Source: Opitutia bacterium (GTDB lineage Bacteria > Verrucomicrobiota > Verrucomicrobiia > Opitutales > Opitutaceae). Taken from it: 35,818 nt of DNA. Each line of letters begins with the position of its first letter. The stretch's first letter is position 1. Made by a program: the position numbers and the translations under genes. The stretch is from positions 1 to 35,818 of the forward strand of contig CANIJN010000021.1 of NCBI GenBank assembly GCA_947467625.1. Reading direction: 5' to 3'. This document shows positions 18,001 through 25,700 of the stretch, piece after piece. The notes beneath the pieces were generated by a model. That model was given only the letters and a program-made list of their open reading frames with translations, had not been told where the DNA came from and searched no databases.

Positions 18001-18331
18001 CGATTTTTGCGTCGGGCGGCGGCATCATTTCCTCTGGGTCGGTGCTGGTGATGCGGAAGATGATTTCGCTCTCCGCGCTTTTGCCGGGGATGATTACGGC
18101 CGAGTCATTTTTCACGCGGAACGCACCGTCCTTAGTGTCGAAGCGGAGTTTGGCTTTGCGTCCGCTCTCATCGGGGCCGTGGCAGTGGTAGCACTTGTCC
18201 GACAAGATCGGACGGACGTCGCGGCCGTAGTCGACCGGCGGAGTGGTGGCGGAAGCGCTGGCGACGGTCGCACCCAATGCGAGCACGATGAATCGAAACA
18301 GGGAGCCGAAAAGGGTGCGGAGGCGGGGCAT
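15050..18331 (-). CDS. PSCyt1-DUF1549-LamG-DUF1553 cytochrome-like protein
   Basis: A 1093-residue exported multidomain protein. After a signal peptide (ending near ASASA) comes a Planctomycete cytochrome C domain with a heme motif CYHCH (Cys47, Cys50, His51) and the usual MMPPPDAKIGRL-like loop, in which methionine can be the distal ligand. DUF1549/PSCyt2 follows (about 180-390: DRLTFDGLARRKLAP, PRYGERMATDWLDIARYADS, CCRCHDHKFDPI). Then comes a LamG/concanavalin-like domain (about 530-690: GDHAIQTKLGNFHRHDPFTI, NEWVHVTVSNDG). DUF1553/PSD1 closes it (about 770-1050: RLGLARWLTDPRHPLLARV, FGRGLVKTSDDFGSQG). CCRCH may be a second heme-like site. It precedes and overlaps DUF1501, so the two are co-expressed, and the LamG insert suggests glycan binding. 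Confidence 0.9.
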   Translation of the reverse strand: MPRLRTLFGSLFRFIVLALGATVASASATTPPVDYGRDVRPILSDKCYHCHGPDESGRKAKLRFDTKDGAFRVKNDSAVIIPGKSAESEIIFRITSTDPEEMMPPPDAKIGRLTPAEVAILKRWIDEGAPFQNHWAFEPLSPVPTPATQIPNPKTPPANFPPLSLSPIDRLTFDGLARRKLAPQPAADRATLIRRLSFDLTGLPPSLAELDAFLADRSPDALPKVVDRLLASPRYGERMATDWLDIARYADSYGFQVDREREMWPWRDWVIKAFNQNLRWDQFVTDQLAGDLLPNATDDQILATAFNRLHPQETEGGSVEEEYRINYVNDRVTTFGTAFLGLTLECCRCHDHKFDPIPQKDFYALAAFFQNIDEAGLYSFFTPSAPTPAMWVPNAAHQEKFTAATAAVQSAEAALTALRDSRRDAFTAWLAQPATASPTATIRGEVAHFDFNVRDTTPLPPKPKPPAKPKVAPTATAPDAVETVPSEEKPTNLARFPNPVRADDYASTAKENESVPGRPGAGSAVRLSGDHAIQTKLGNFHRHDPFTISLWIKTPDVKERAVVLHRSRAWTDAGSRGYELLIEDGRAKWSLIHFWPGDAISIRATDPLPVNEWVHVTVSNDGASRAAGLRLFINGQPARTEIIRDHLTKDITGGGGDNIALGERFRDRGFKGGLVDDLRVFSRELTSFEIRGIYSAPSESPLSTPPDFDTYLANHDEPYRTQLAALATARAAQTKLADEAKEIMVMRELPQPKTAYILKRGEYDQRGSTVRPDTPAALPAFPSDQPRNRLGLARWLTDPRHPLLARVTVNRFWQSLFGRGLVKTSDDFGSQGDRAEYPELLDWLAGEFIRSGWDVKALHKTIVLSQTYRQRSFATPEIMADDPENVWLARGPRHRLPAEMIRDQALATSGLLVEKIGGPPVYTYDIPESFKPAPAGTGEALYRRSVYTFWRRTGPAPMLEAFDVPKRVVCVARRDTTNTSLQALVLLNGPQFVEASRVLAEKLHLAYPGQRDALVTAAFHQLLSRPPDVAEQKILARLYDEQLAHFRAHPESAAASLAVGATPRNATLPAPEIAATATLVNTLMNHDTFVVKR

Positions 18332-18650
18332 CGGGGGGGCGAGAGAGTGAGGAGCTCAGGAAATGGACTCAGCGGGTGAGGGGATGGCAATCTTTGACGC
18401 GACGCGGGCGTGACGCGCGGAGGGGTCTGGCGGCGTTGAGCTGCGGGGCTGTGCTAGCGATTGAGTGTGCGCTGGGCCTGTCTTTTGTGGCCTGCTCGCG
18501 GGGGGGTAGGACGTTACCGTTGCCAGCCAAGCAGGCACCGACCGCCGAGCCGGTTAAGCTTGCTTGAAGCAGCTTGGGATAAGCCGTCCACTGGCGTGAC
18601 GTGGGCGGACTTGCGTTAGGGGGTGCGAGTCGCATCGTCGTGGTCACCCC
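18332..18650. other. intergenic region between divergent PSCyt and ligase genes
   Basis: These 319 bases must hold the promoters for both divergent genes, but no convincing -35/-10 pair stands out. There is an imperfect palindrome around 18556-18575 (AAGCTTGCTTGAAGCAGCTT). A 63-codon plus-strand frame (18376-18567) has a lipobox-like SFVAC but an arginine-rich start and no ribosome binding site, and is not called as a gene. Confidence 0.5.
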
Positions 18651-20789
18651 ATGGCTGTTCGTTTTTTTTCGGTAGCTGAGAATTTTTCTCGTCATCTTCG
18701 GGCGGGGCTTTGGGTGATCGGATTGGTCTTGGCCGGGGTCGAGGCTCAAGTCGTGCCGGCGGTGACGACACCGTCGGCGGCGCGTGCGGAGATTGCTGCG
18801 CTACGCATCGAGATTGCGCGGCATGATGCGCTCTACCATCGGCAGGCAGCGCCGGAGATCAGCGATGGGGACTACGATGGGTTGAAGCGGAAACTGAGAG
18901 TGTGGGAGCAAACCTATCCAGAGATTGCCCTCGAAGTGCCGGCAGTGGCGGAAGTGGGCGACGACCGCAGCGGGTTGTTTAAAACCTATCGGCATCGCGA
19001 GCGGATGATGAGTTTGGAGAAGGCCTACACGGAGGCGGAGTTGCGGGCGTTTTCCGCGCGGGTGGAAAAGGCGGTGGGCAAGCGTGAGCTCGCGTTTGTG
19101 ATCGAACCGAAGTTCGACGGGCTCGCAGTGAGTGTAACGTTTGAGCGGGGGCGGCTCGTGCGAGCGGTCACGCGGGGGAACGGGATCGAAGGCGACGAGG
19201 TGACGGCGCATGTGCTGGCGATTGTGGGACTGCCGCAGACACTACGGGTGCTGGGCCAGGGTGTGGGCGCGGGAGAGCTTCCGGTGGTGATTGAGTTGCG
19301 CGGTGAGGTGTATGTGCCGTTTGCGGAATTTCAGCGGGTGAACGCGGAGCGGGAGGCGGCGGGCGAGACGCGGTTTGCGAATCCGCGCAATCTCGCGGCG
19401 GGTACGCTGCGTCAGCTCGATGCATCGGAGGTGACGCGCCGGGGGCTCGCGGTGGTGTTTTATGGCATCGGTGCGTGCGAGCCGCTCACGGCGTATCCGA
19501 CGACACAGCACGGGCTGCATGAAAAAATCCGAGCGTGGGGATTGCCGGGGGTGGGCGAGGTATGGCGGGCGATGGGAACGGATGCGTTGTGGCGCGCGGT
19601 GCAGACGGTGGAAACGGCGCGGGCGAGTTTCACGTTTCCGACGGACGGTGCGGTGGTGAAGTTGGATGAGATGGCGTGGCAGCGCGAAGTCGGTGTCGGG
19701 GAAAGTGCGCCGCGGTGGGCAGTGGCCTACAAGTTCGCAACGGAGCGGGCGGAGACGCTGCTGCGCGGGATCACGATTCAAGTGGGACGCACGGGAGTGC
19801 TGACGCCGGTAGCGGAGTTGGAACCGGTGGTGCTCGCGGGTTCGAAAGTGGCGCGGGCGACGTTGCATAATCGCGACGAGATCGCGCGACGGGATCTTCG
19901 CGTGGGGGATTTTGTGTATGTGGAGAAGGCAGGGGAGATCATTCCCGCGCTCGTGGGAGTGAACCGCGCGCGGAGGCCGGCGGAGGCGGTGCCGTTTGTA
20001 TTTCCGACGGTGTGTCCGGCGTGTCAAACGCCGGTGGTGCAGCGGGCAGGCGAGGTGGCGGTGCGTTGTCCGGGGGCGGCCTGTCCGGCGCAACTGCGGC
20101 GGCGGATCGAACATTTTGCCTCGAAGGCGGGCGTCGATATCGAGGGGCTCGGTCCAGTGACAATTGAGGCCCTGGTGGAGCGCGGGGTCGTGAAGGAGTT
20201 GGCTGATCTCTATCGGTTGCGACGTGAGGACGTGGCGGCGCTGGGGAAAAATGTCAGCAAGTCGGGCGAGCGATTGCTCGGAGCGATCGAGGCGAGTAAG
20301 CGGGTTGAGCTGGTGCGGGTCATTTACGGACTCGGGATTCCGCAGATTGGGGCGGTGGCCGCGAAGGAGTTGGCGCGCGAGTGCGGGAGTTTGGAAGCGG
20401 TGGCGGCGCTCGGAAACGCGGCGGCACCGGCGGGCGCCTCGGCAGCAGTGCGCGCGGCGGCGGCGTATTTCGCGGAGCCGAGAAACCGGACGGTGGCGCT
20501 CGAGCTGATTGCAGTGGGCGTGCGGCCGACGGTGGTCGCCGCGGGCGCAGGGGGCCGCGCGTTGCTGGGAAAGATTTTTGTGCTGACGGGGACGTTGCCC
20601 ACCCTGTCACGCGCGCAGGCGACGGGGAAGATCGAGGCGGCGGGCGGGAAAGTGAGCGGCAGCGTGAGTGCGCGGACGGACTACGTCGTCGCAGGGACGG
20701 AGCCGGGTGTGAAACGGGAGCAGGCGCGGACGCTCAAGGTGCCGGTGATCGATGAGGCGGAGTTGCTGCGGATGATTGCGGGGAAGTGA
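18651..20789 (+). CDS. ligA: NAD+-dependent DNA ligase with putative export signal
   Basis: A 712-residue complete NAD+-dependent ligase that seals nicks through a ligase-AMP intermediate. Domain Ia (about 43-125, with ALYHRQAAPEISDGDYD) binds NMN. The adenylation domain has the AMP-accepting lysine in EPKFDG (Lys154), ELRGEVYVP, FPTDGAVVKLDE and WAVAYKF. The OB fold has QVGRTGVLTPVAELEPV. Four zinc-finger cysteines lie at about 455, 458, 473 and 478. Helix-hairpin-helix repeats and a C-terminal BRCT domain (about 636-710) follow. All catalytic motifs appear intact. The oddity is the first ~35 residues: FSRHLRAGLWVIGLVLAGVE followed by AQ resembles a signal peptide with an AxA-like cleavage site, absent from housekeeping LigA (about 670 residues). 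A GTG at 18753 would give a normal cytoplasmic enzyme. The gene stands alone. Confidence 0.93.
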   Translation: MAVRFFSVAENFSRHLRAGLWVIGLVLAGVEAQVVPAVTTPSAARAEIAALRIEIARHDALYHRQAAPEISDGDYDGLKRKLRVWEQTYPEIALEVPAVAEVGDDRSGLFKTYRHRERMMSLEKAYTEAELRAFSARVEKAVGKRELAFVIEPKFDGLAVSVTFERGRLVRAVTRGNGIEGDEVTAHVLAIVGLPQTLRVLGQGVGAGELPVVIELRGEVYVPFAEFQRVNAEREAAGETRFANPRNLAAGTLRQLDASEVTRRGLAVVFYGIGACEPLTAYPTTQHGLHEKIRAWGLPGVGEVWRAMGTDALWRAVQTVETARASFTFPTDGAVVKLDEMAWQREVGVGESAPRWAVAYKFATERAETLLRGITIQVGRTGVLTPVAELEPVVLAGSKVARATLHNRDEIARRDLRVGDFVYVEKAGEIIPALVGVNRARRPAEAVPFVFPTVCPACQTPVVQRAGEVAVRCPGAACPAQLRRRIEHFASKAGVDIEGLGPVTIEALVERGVVKELADLYRLRREDVAALGKNVSKSGERLLGAIEASKRVELVRVIYGLGIPQIGAVAAKELARECGSLEAVAALGNAAAPAGASAAVRAAAAYFAEPRNRTVALELIAVGVRPTVVAAGAGGRALLGKIFVLTGTLPTLSRAQATGKIEAAGGKVSGSVSARTDYVVAGTEPGVKREQARTLKVPVIDEAELLRMIAGK

Positions 20790-20998
20790 CGGGGGAGGGG
20801 CGTCGTGGCGGCTTCGAAAATGGACTCATCGGCCCGCGCACGATTCGCTGGGGCGGTGTTGGTCGAGACCTTCGGCCGCCCGGCGGCAACCTAGCCGAGG
20901 CGCCGAGCGACGAGGGACGCGTCACGCTGCTTCCGGAGCGTGGTAGTCATGGCCGCGATGGGTAGGTGCGCGGACGAATAGTGCAGTGAAGGCGTTGA

Positions 20999-21029
20999 GA
21001 AAAATGGACGCCGCCGAAGTCGCCGGCGG
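20999..21029 (-). terminator. possible Rho-independent terminator of the amidase gene
   Basis: Read on the minus strand, a six-base CCGCCG/CGGCGG stem with a seven-base loop (21011-21029) lies about 35 bases past the amidase stop. A run of five T's follows six bases later. The gap between stem and T-run is longer than ideal, so the call is tentative. Confidence 0.4.
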
Positions 21030-21064
21030 AAGGTGCCGTGCGGGCGCGCAGTGAGCTCGGGCGG

Positions 21065-22171
21065 TTAACGCGGGGAAAGGGGCGGCAGGCGGAGATCGGC
21101 GCGGGCGCCATTGATGATGCGATCCCAGTCGAAGGCGGGGCCGGGGTCGGTCTTGTTCGTCTGAATATGGTAGTGGCCCAAGATGCCGCCGTAGGTTTTC
21201 AGCGCTTCGTCGGAGAGTTTTTTCGGGATGAGTTTTCCGGTGGAATCGCGCGGGTAGTCGCAGGTGATTTTCGGGAACACCTTGCAGAGCGCGGCGGTGA
21301 GCTTGGTGAGGGCGGCGTATTGCTGCGGGGTGAGATCGTATTGGACGAGGTCGGTGTTTTGGATGGTGCCGCGCACGGGCGTGGGGCGGGCAGGATGGCC
21401 GACGAAGTTTTTCGTGTAGATCATCGGGTCTTTGATCGCGGCCGGAATCGTGATCGTGGGCCGACCGGCGGCATCGGGTTGATACCACGTATCGAGCACC
21501 TTCATGTTGCCGGGCGGGTAGGCGCCCATGTTGGCGATTTCGACGCCGACTGAGCGGGTGTTGGACGTCGTGGCGTGGAACGCGCGTTCCTTGAGATCGA
21601 GCGTTTGGTAGATGGTGCCGTCGATATCCAACATGAAATGGATGCTGAGACCGCGGTGATCGTGGAGGACGTTGAAGCAGGTCTTGCTGATACCGCAGAC
21701 GTCGTAGTGCATGACGAATTGATCGACGACGTTGCGCAGGGTGGGCAGATCCCAGCCGCCGCCGCGAATGCGTTCGAGGTCAGCGGGAGTGAGCGAGGGA
21801 TCGCGGCGGAGGCCGTAGCGCGCGGGAGACTTGAGGTCTTTGACGGTCTCTTGGGATTTTTCGAAACTGCTGTCGTCGAGCGGGGAGAACCGGCGCTCGG
21901 TGCGGTAGGCATCGTAGCCCTGCGGATCGAGCCATGTGATCACACGCGTGCCGGTGTGGAAGAACTGGCCGGCGACGATGATTTCGTCGCCGATGCGGGT
22001 GGCAGGAGCGCCGGGGCGGTGGAGGCAACTCGTGGTGAGGAGGAGGGCGAGGGTTCCAAAGAGAAGGCGGCAGAGGGGAGGAGAGTGGGAGAAAGGGAGA
22101 CTGGGAGAAGGGGAGACTGGGAGAGGGGGAGAGGGGGAGAGGGGGAGAAAGGGAACGTGGAAGCGCGACAT
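21065..22171 (-). CDS. N-acetylmuramoyl-L-alanine amidase (Amidase_2/PGRP), lipoprotein
   Basis: A 368-residue predicted lipoprotein that cleaves the lactyl-amide bond between MurNAc and the peptide. The zinc/catalytic residues of the Amidase_2 fold are visible: the first His in FVMHYDVCG, the strand IHFMLDIDGTIYQTLD, the second His in RAFHATTSNTRSVGVEIAN, and GHYHIQTNKTDPGPAFDWDR, which matches the His/Lys/Asp C-terminal motif of AmiD-type enzymes. The lipobox is LLTTSC (Cys49). The signal is abnormally long because about 30 Pro/Ser/Leu residues before the hydrophobic core are encoded by a GGGAGA repeat (22076-22155); the true start could differ. It is divergent from a broken DUF1343/NamZ gene, a family that also acts on peptidoglycan, which suggests a former wall-recycling pair. 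Confidence 0.88.
   Translation of the reverse strand: MSRFHVPFLPLSPSPPLPVSPSPSLPFSHSPPLCRLLFGTLALLLTTSCLHRPGAPATRIGDEIIVAGQFFHTGTRVITWLDPQGYDAYRTERRFSPLDDSSFEKSQETVKDLKSPARYGLRRDPSLTPADLERIRGGGWDLPTLRNVVDQFVMHYDVCGISKTCFNVLHDHRGLSIHFMLDIDGTIYQTLDLKERAFHATTSNTRSVGVEIANMGAYPPGNMKVLDTWYQPDAAGRPTITIPAAIKDPMIYTKNFVGHPARPTPVRGTIQNTDLVQYDLTPQQYAALTKLTAALCKVFPKITCDYPRDSTGKLIPKKLSDEALKTYGGILGHYHIQTNKTDPGPAFDWDRIINGARADLRLPPLSPR
22076..22155. repeat. long GGGAGA purine tract at the amidase N-terminus
   Basis: About 80 bases are almost pure purine, built from GGGAGA, GGGAGAAA and two copies of GGGAGACTGGGAGA. The tract encodes the Ser/Pro/Leu-rich beginning of the amidase signal region on the minus strand. 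It is of the same type as 14857-14890. Changes of one six-base unit would keep frame, while other lengths would switch the start off. Confidence 0.75.
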
Positions 22172-22288
22172 AGGGGGACGGGTGAAGAGGCAGCGTGGGG
22201 AACAGGGGGGCGTGGGCTCAATGGTGAAAGAGCGGGTGGCTCTGGGGTTTTGGCCGTGTGCAGGGGAAAGCAGGCGTTTGAAAAAAGG

Positions 22289-22542
22289 ATGAACGGTTTC
22301 TCCAGAGCCGCGGTGACGATCGGGTTGATTTTCGGGCTGACGATGGGGCGGTCGTCGGACGAGCGGCGGAGGCGAAAAGGGATGTCCTGCTCGGCAACGC
22401 GGTGCGCGCGGCGGAGGGATTCAAGGTGCGCGCGGAGAAACGCGTGGAGCTCATCACCAATCCCTCGGGTGTGATCCGGAAGTTGGATACGCCGCTCGCT
22501 GTCCTGCGCGTTGCCCCGGGGGTGAAGCACGTGGCGTTGTTG
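22289..22542 (+). pseudogene. DUF1343 (NamZ-like exo-muramidase) N-terminal remnant
   Basis: A start ATG at 22289, preceded by AAAAAAGG, opens a signal peptide (NGFSRAAVTIGLIFGLTMG). The homologous frame then continues one frame over: AAEAKRDVLLGNAVRAAEGF, then KVRAEKRVELITNPSGVIRK and APGVKHVAL. The KRVxLITNPSGV pattern is the N-terminal hallmark of DUF1343 proteins, which include the exo-beta-N-acetylmuramidase NamZ. Restoring one G in the four-G run at 22345-22348 would join the two frames. Only about 80 of some 400 residues remain; homology stops where the palindromic repeat at 22543 begins. It is divergent from the amidase gene, consistent with a former peptidoglycan-degrading pair. The gene is clearly dead here. 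Confidence 0.7.
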
Positions 22543-22605
22543 GTTCGTACTCCCGCCATTAGGCGGAATCGGGCAAACCTTCCGTCTGAAGGCGGGGCTA
22601 CGAAC
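22543..22605. repeat. REP-like palindromic element
   Basis: Arms GTTCGTACTCCCGCC (22543-22557) and GGCGGGGCTACGAAC (22591-22605) are inverted repeats matching at 13 of 15 positions. Inner arms TTAGGCGGAA and TTCCGTCTGAA pair imperfectly around a GGGCAAACC loop. The whole 63-base unit can fold into one long hairpin. The form resembles REP/MITE-like elements that I recall being scattered in Opitutaceae-type genomes. It abuts the break in the DUF1343 pseudogene. Confidence 0.65.
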
Positions 22606-22704
22606 GCGAGCAATCGATGTTTCTTGCCGTCGCAACCGACATCGCCTGCCTGCAGGCTCCTAGATCCCGACCGCTTATGTTCGTCTTGAAAAATTAAATT
22701 AGAA

Positions 22705-25700
22705 TCAGAAAGACCCCTTGACGCCGACCGTCCAGAGTTGCGCGTAGTCGTAACGCGAATAAATTTTCGCATAGTCGGGGGTGTTGGGGCCACGGCGCTC
22801 GACGTCCTCATAGGCGTTGCCCAGATTCCGGATACTGAGGAAGACGCCGAAGCGATCGCTGAGATTGTATTCGCCCTTGAGGTCGATGTAGAGGGCTTGC
22901 CCGATCCAGTTGAAGGAGCCCGGCTCGATGCTGCGTGCAGACGTCGCGATGGGAGCGGTGCGGCGCGGTCCGCGGTAATTCCAGTTCATGCGGACATTGT
23001 ATTTAGGGCGCGTGAGGCTGGCACCCCAGTTGTAAATACGCGGCTGGTAGTTGGAGAAACTCGCCGTTACGTCGCCGACCGCGCGCTGCGCCGTCATGTT
23101 GGCGAAGACTTGCACGCCGCGCGCCCACTGCGGCAGAAACGTCAGCACCTGCTTGTAGTCAAACTCCGTGCCCTCCATGCGGACCAATCCTGGGACGTTG
23201 TAGTTGGTGGCTACGTAGTAAGGTTCGTAGGTTTCCCGATCCAGGCTGTAGAGGGACAGAAATTCCGGGGTGACCTGGAAGGTGAGCGAACCAAACATAT
23301 TTCGGTAATCGCGCCGATACCCGCCGATCGAGATCTGCCCGACTTTTTCGAAATAATACTCGAAGCGAATCTTGGACGTGCGGGCAGTCCAAGCCTTGAT
23401 GCCGGCGTTGTTCACGCTGATCCGGTTGCTGGATGCGTTGGACGGCAGTTCGGTGTCGGGGAGGGTCAGGCCGCCGGCATATTGATCCACGCCAGGTCGC
23501 CCGACCGACTGGTAAGCGGAACCGCGCACGATCAGGTTTTCCAGGAGGTTGTAGCTCACGTTGAGGCTCGGGAAAAAGCGCAGATATTCCTTCTGCACGT
23601 GCCCGCCGCGCTGGAGATAAGTCAGCTTGGAAATCGCGAGCGCATTAGAGAGCGGGGCTCCGCCCGCAGGATCGGGAATCGTAAGCGGCTCAATCAACGT
23701 GGGCGCGGGGATGCGGTTCACGCCGGAGCCGGTGAAGATGATCGCTCCGGTGGCATCGCGCTGCGGAATCACCTCGCCGCTGGCGTCGCGCCGGTAGTTT
23801 TTCGTCGGATCGCTGATGAAGCCATAGGCGTTCACATTGGTCTGCTCGGCGCGGACGCCGCCGACGAGTTTTAGCCGACCGCCGAGGAGGGCCGTGTCGC
23901 CGCGGATGTAGGCGGAGGAGATGACCTCCGACGCATACTTCGAGCGCATGGCCGCATTGCGGTATTCGGCGTTTAAGTCGCGGGTGAAATACGCGGGGTG
24001 CTGCTTGTAGAGTTCCCACAACGCGTAGCCATCGGGCCATTGCACACGGGGGAATGCCCACGGGGCGAAACGCTTCGAGAAGATTGTATCGAGGATAATG
24101 GCCGCGCCGTCATCGACCACGGGTGCCGAGGGCGTGGTCGCGCGGATCTTGTCGGCGCCGACGAAGGTGTAGGTGTCGCTCCGGCCTTCCATGTCGCGCT
24201 GCCAGTGCTGCAGTCCGGCGCCGACCTTGAGTGTGAAGGGCACGCCGCGCACTTGGAAATCGCGGGCGAGATTGCCCTTGAGGCCCCGCTGGAGGTCGGC
24301 GCCCTCGGTCGGCGTGCTCGTCCCCGAATTGATCACGTAGTCCGTGAGGCTGTACGGATCAACGAGGCGACCGCTGGCGCCATCCCTGACGGTGATGATA
24401 CCCGGGCGCGTGGCCGTGATCTCGTTGAACGCCACGGTGACATCAGTCCGCTGCGCGCTGGTCGTCCGAAAATACCCCTTGTCGATGTCGCGATAGTGGT
24501 TGGTCGCATGGGAATAGCTGCCTCCGAAATCCGCTTTCCAAGTCGGGCCATTGTGCCGCCAGATCAGCGAGGGAGTGTAAGTGGTGCCGGACTTTTCGGC
24601 GGCGCCGGCGTTGCTAAGTATGCTACCCTGGCCGACGTCGCCATTGACCGTGCGAGCGTCGAAATGGCCAGGCAGCACCCGCGCGATATTAAATGTCAGG
24701 GTGCGGTTATTAAAATCCGAATAGAACTGTGCGTACTGAAACGAGAAGGAAATCATGTCGTTCCGCGTGAGTTTGAAATCCGCGGTCGTGCCCAGAGAAT
24801 TGCGGATCGAGGGAAAGTTGCCGTCGCTGATATTGAAGTTGGAGAGGTAGGGCTTGTCCGGTGACGTGTCGGGGAGGGCTCCGGGTACCGTTATGCCGGC
24901 GACGACGACGGGAGTGTTCGTCGTGTTGCCCGCGCCGCGCCACGTGTTCGAGAAGTAGTCCTGCAACGTGTACTGCGACGAATTGGCAGCGGAGACCGTG
25001 AAACCAAAACGCTTATTCACCGGCACGACGTAGGAGAAATCGAAGCCGGGGCGAATTTTGTAAGTCTCATCGCGGGTCGGTCCGGGCGTCTTGTGCAGTT
25101 GTTTCTCGGCATCGCGGAACATGAGAAACGCACTCCAGTTAAATTGTGGCTTGGAGCGTTCAAATGCGCCGCGCGGCACCATGTTGACGCCGCCGGCGAG
25201 CGCCGAGCCTGGGGACTCCGGGGTGGGCGAGTGAAAGATTTCGATGCGCGAGATGTTGTTGATCGAAATCTGTTCGAGCTCGACGCGACGACCCGCATTG
25301 CCGGAGGTCGCGCTGGCCACGCTGAATCCGCCGATCGAGACCGGCACGTTGTCCGGAGGAGCCCCGCCGATCGAAATCGAACGCGATACTCCGCCGCCGG
25401 TGTCCATCGCCATGCCGGGCACGAATTTCAAAAACTCGCCCACGTTGCCCTCGGCGACGTGACCGAATTCGTCCGCCGAGACGACGTTGATCATGTTGCT
25501 CGCGAACCGCTGCTCGTTGATCGCGATGGCGGCGCCGTCCATTTCCTTGGAGGCGCCCACGACAAACTGGGCGAGCTTCACCGTGCCGCTATCCTTGCCG
25601 GTGGCGGACGTTTTTCCTGTGTCGCCGAGATTGAAGTCGCGCTGCACGACCGAGCCGCCGGTGACGACGACCGTTGCGGTGAGCACCTCGAGGCCGGTGA

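Larger units (their letters stand above)
22172..22704. other. region between amidase and second TonB receptor
   Basis: This 533-base stretch has no intact gene. It contains the promoter side of the amidase (22172-22288, nothing specific seen), a truncated DUF1343 pseudogene (22289-22542), a 63-base palindromic repeat (22543-22605), and about 100 bases before the TonB receptor stop with a GCCTGCAGGC palindrome but no clear terminator. Confidence 0.6.

Noticed and set aside
18376-18567. A 63-codon frame with a lipobox-like SFVAC, possibly a small lipoprotein
   Set aside because: No ribosome binding site, a very arginine-rich start and no conserved features; the lipobox match is short enough to be chance.
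22076-22155. Possible CRISPR-like or tandem array
   Set aside because: Units are contiguous purine hexamers without spacers; this is a simple-sequence tract inside a coding region.
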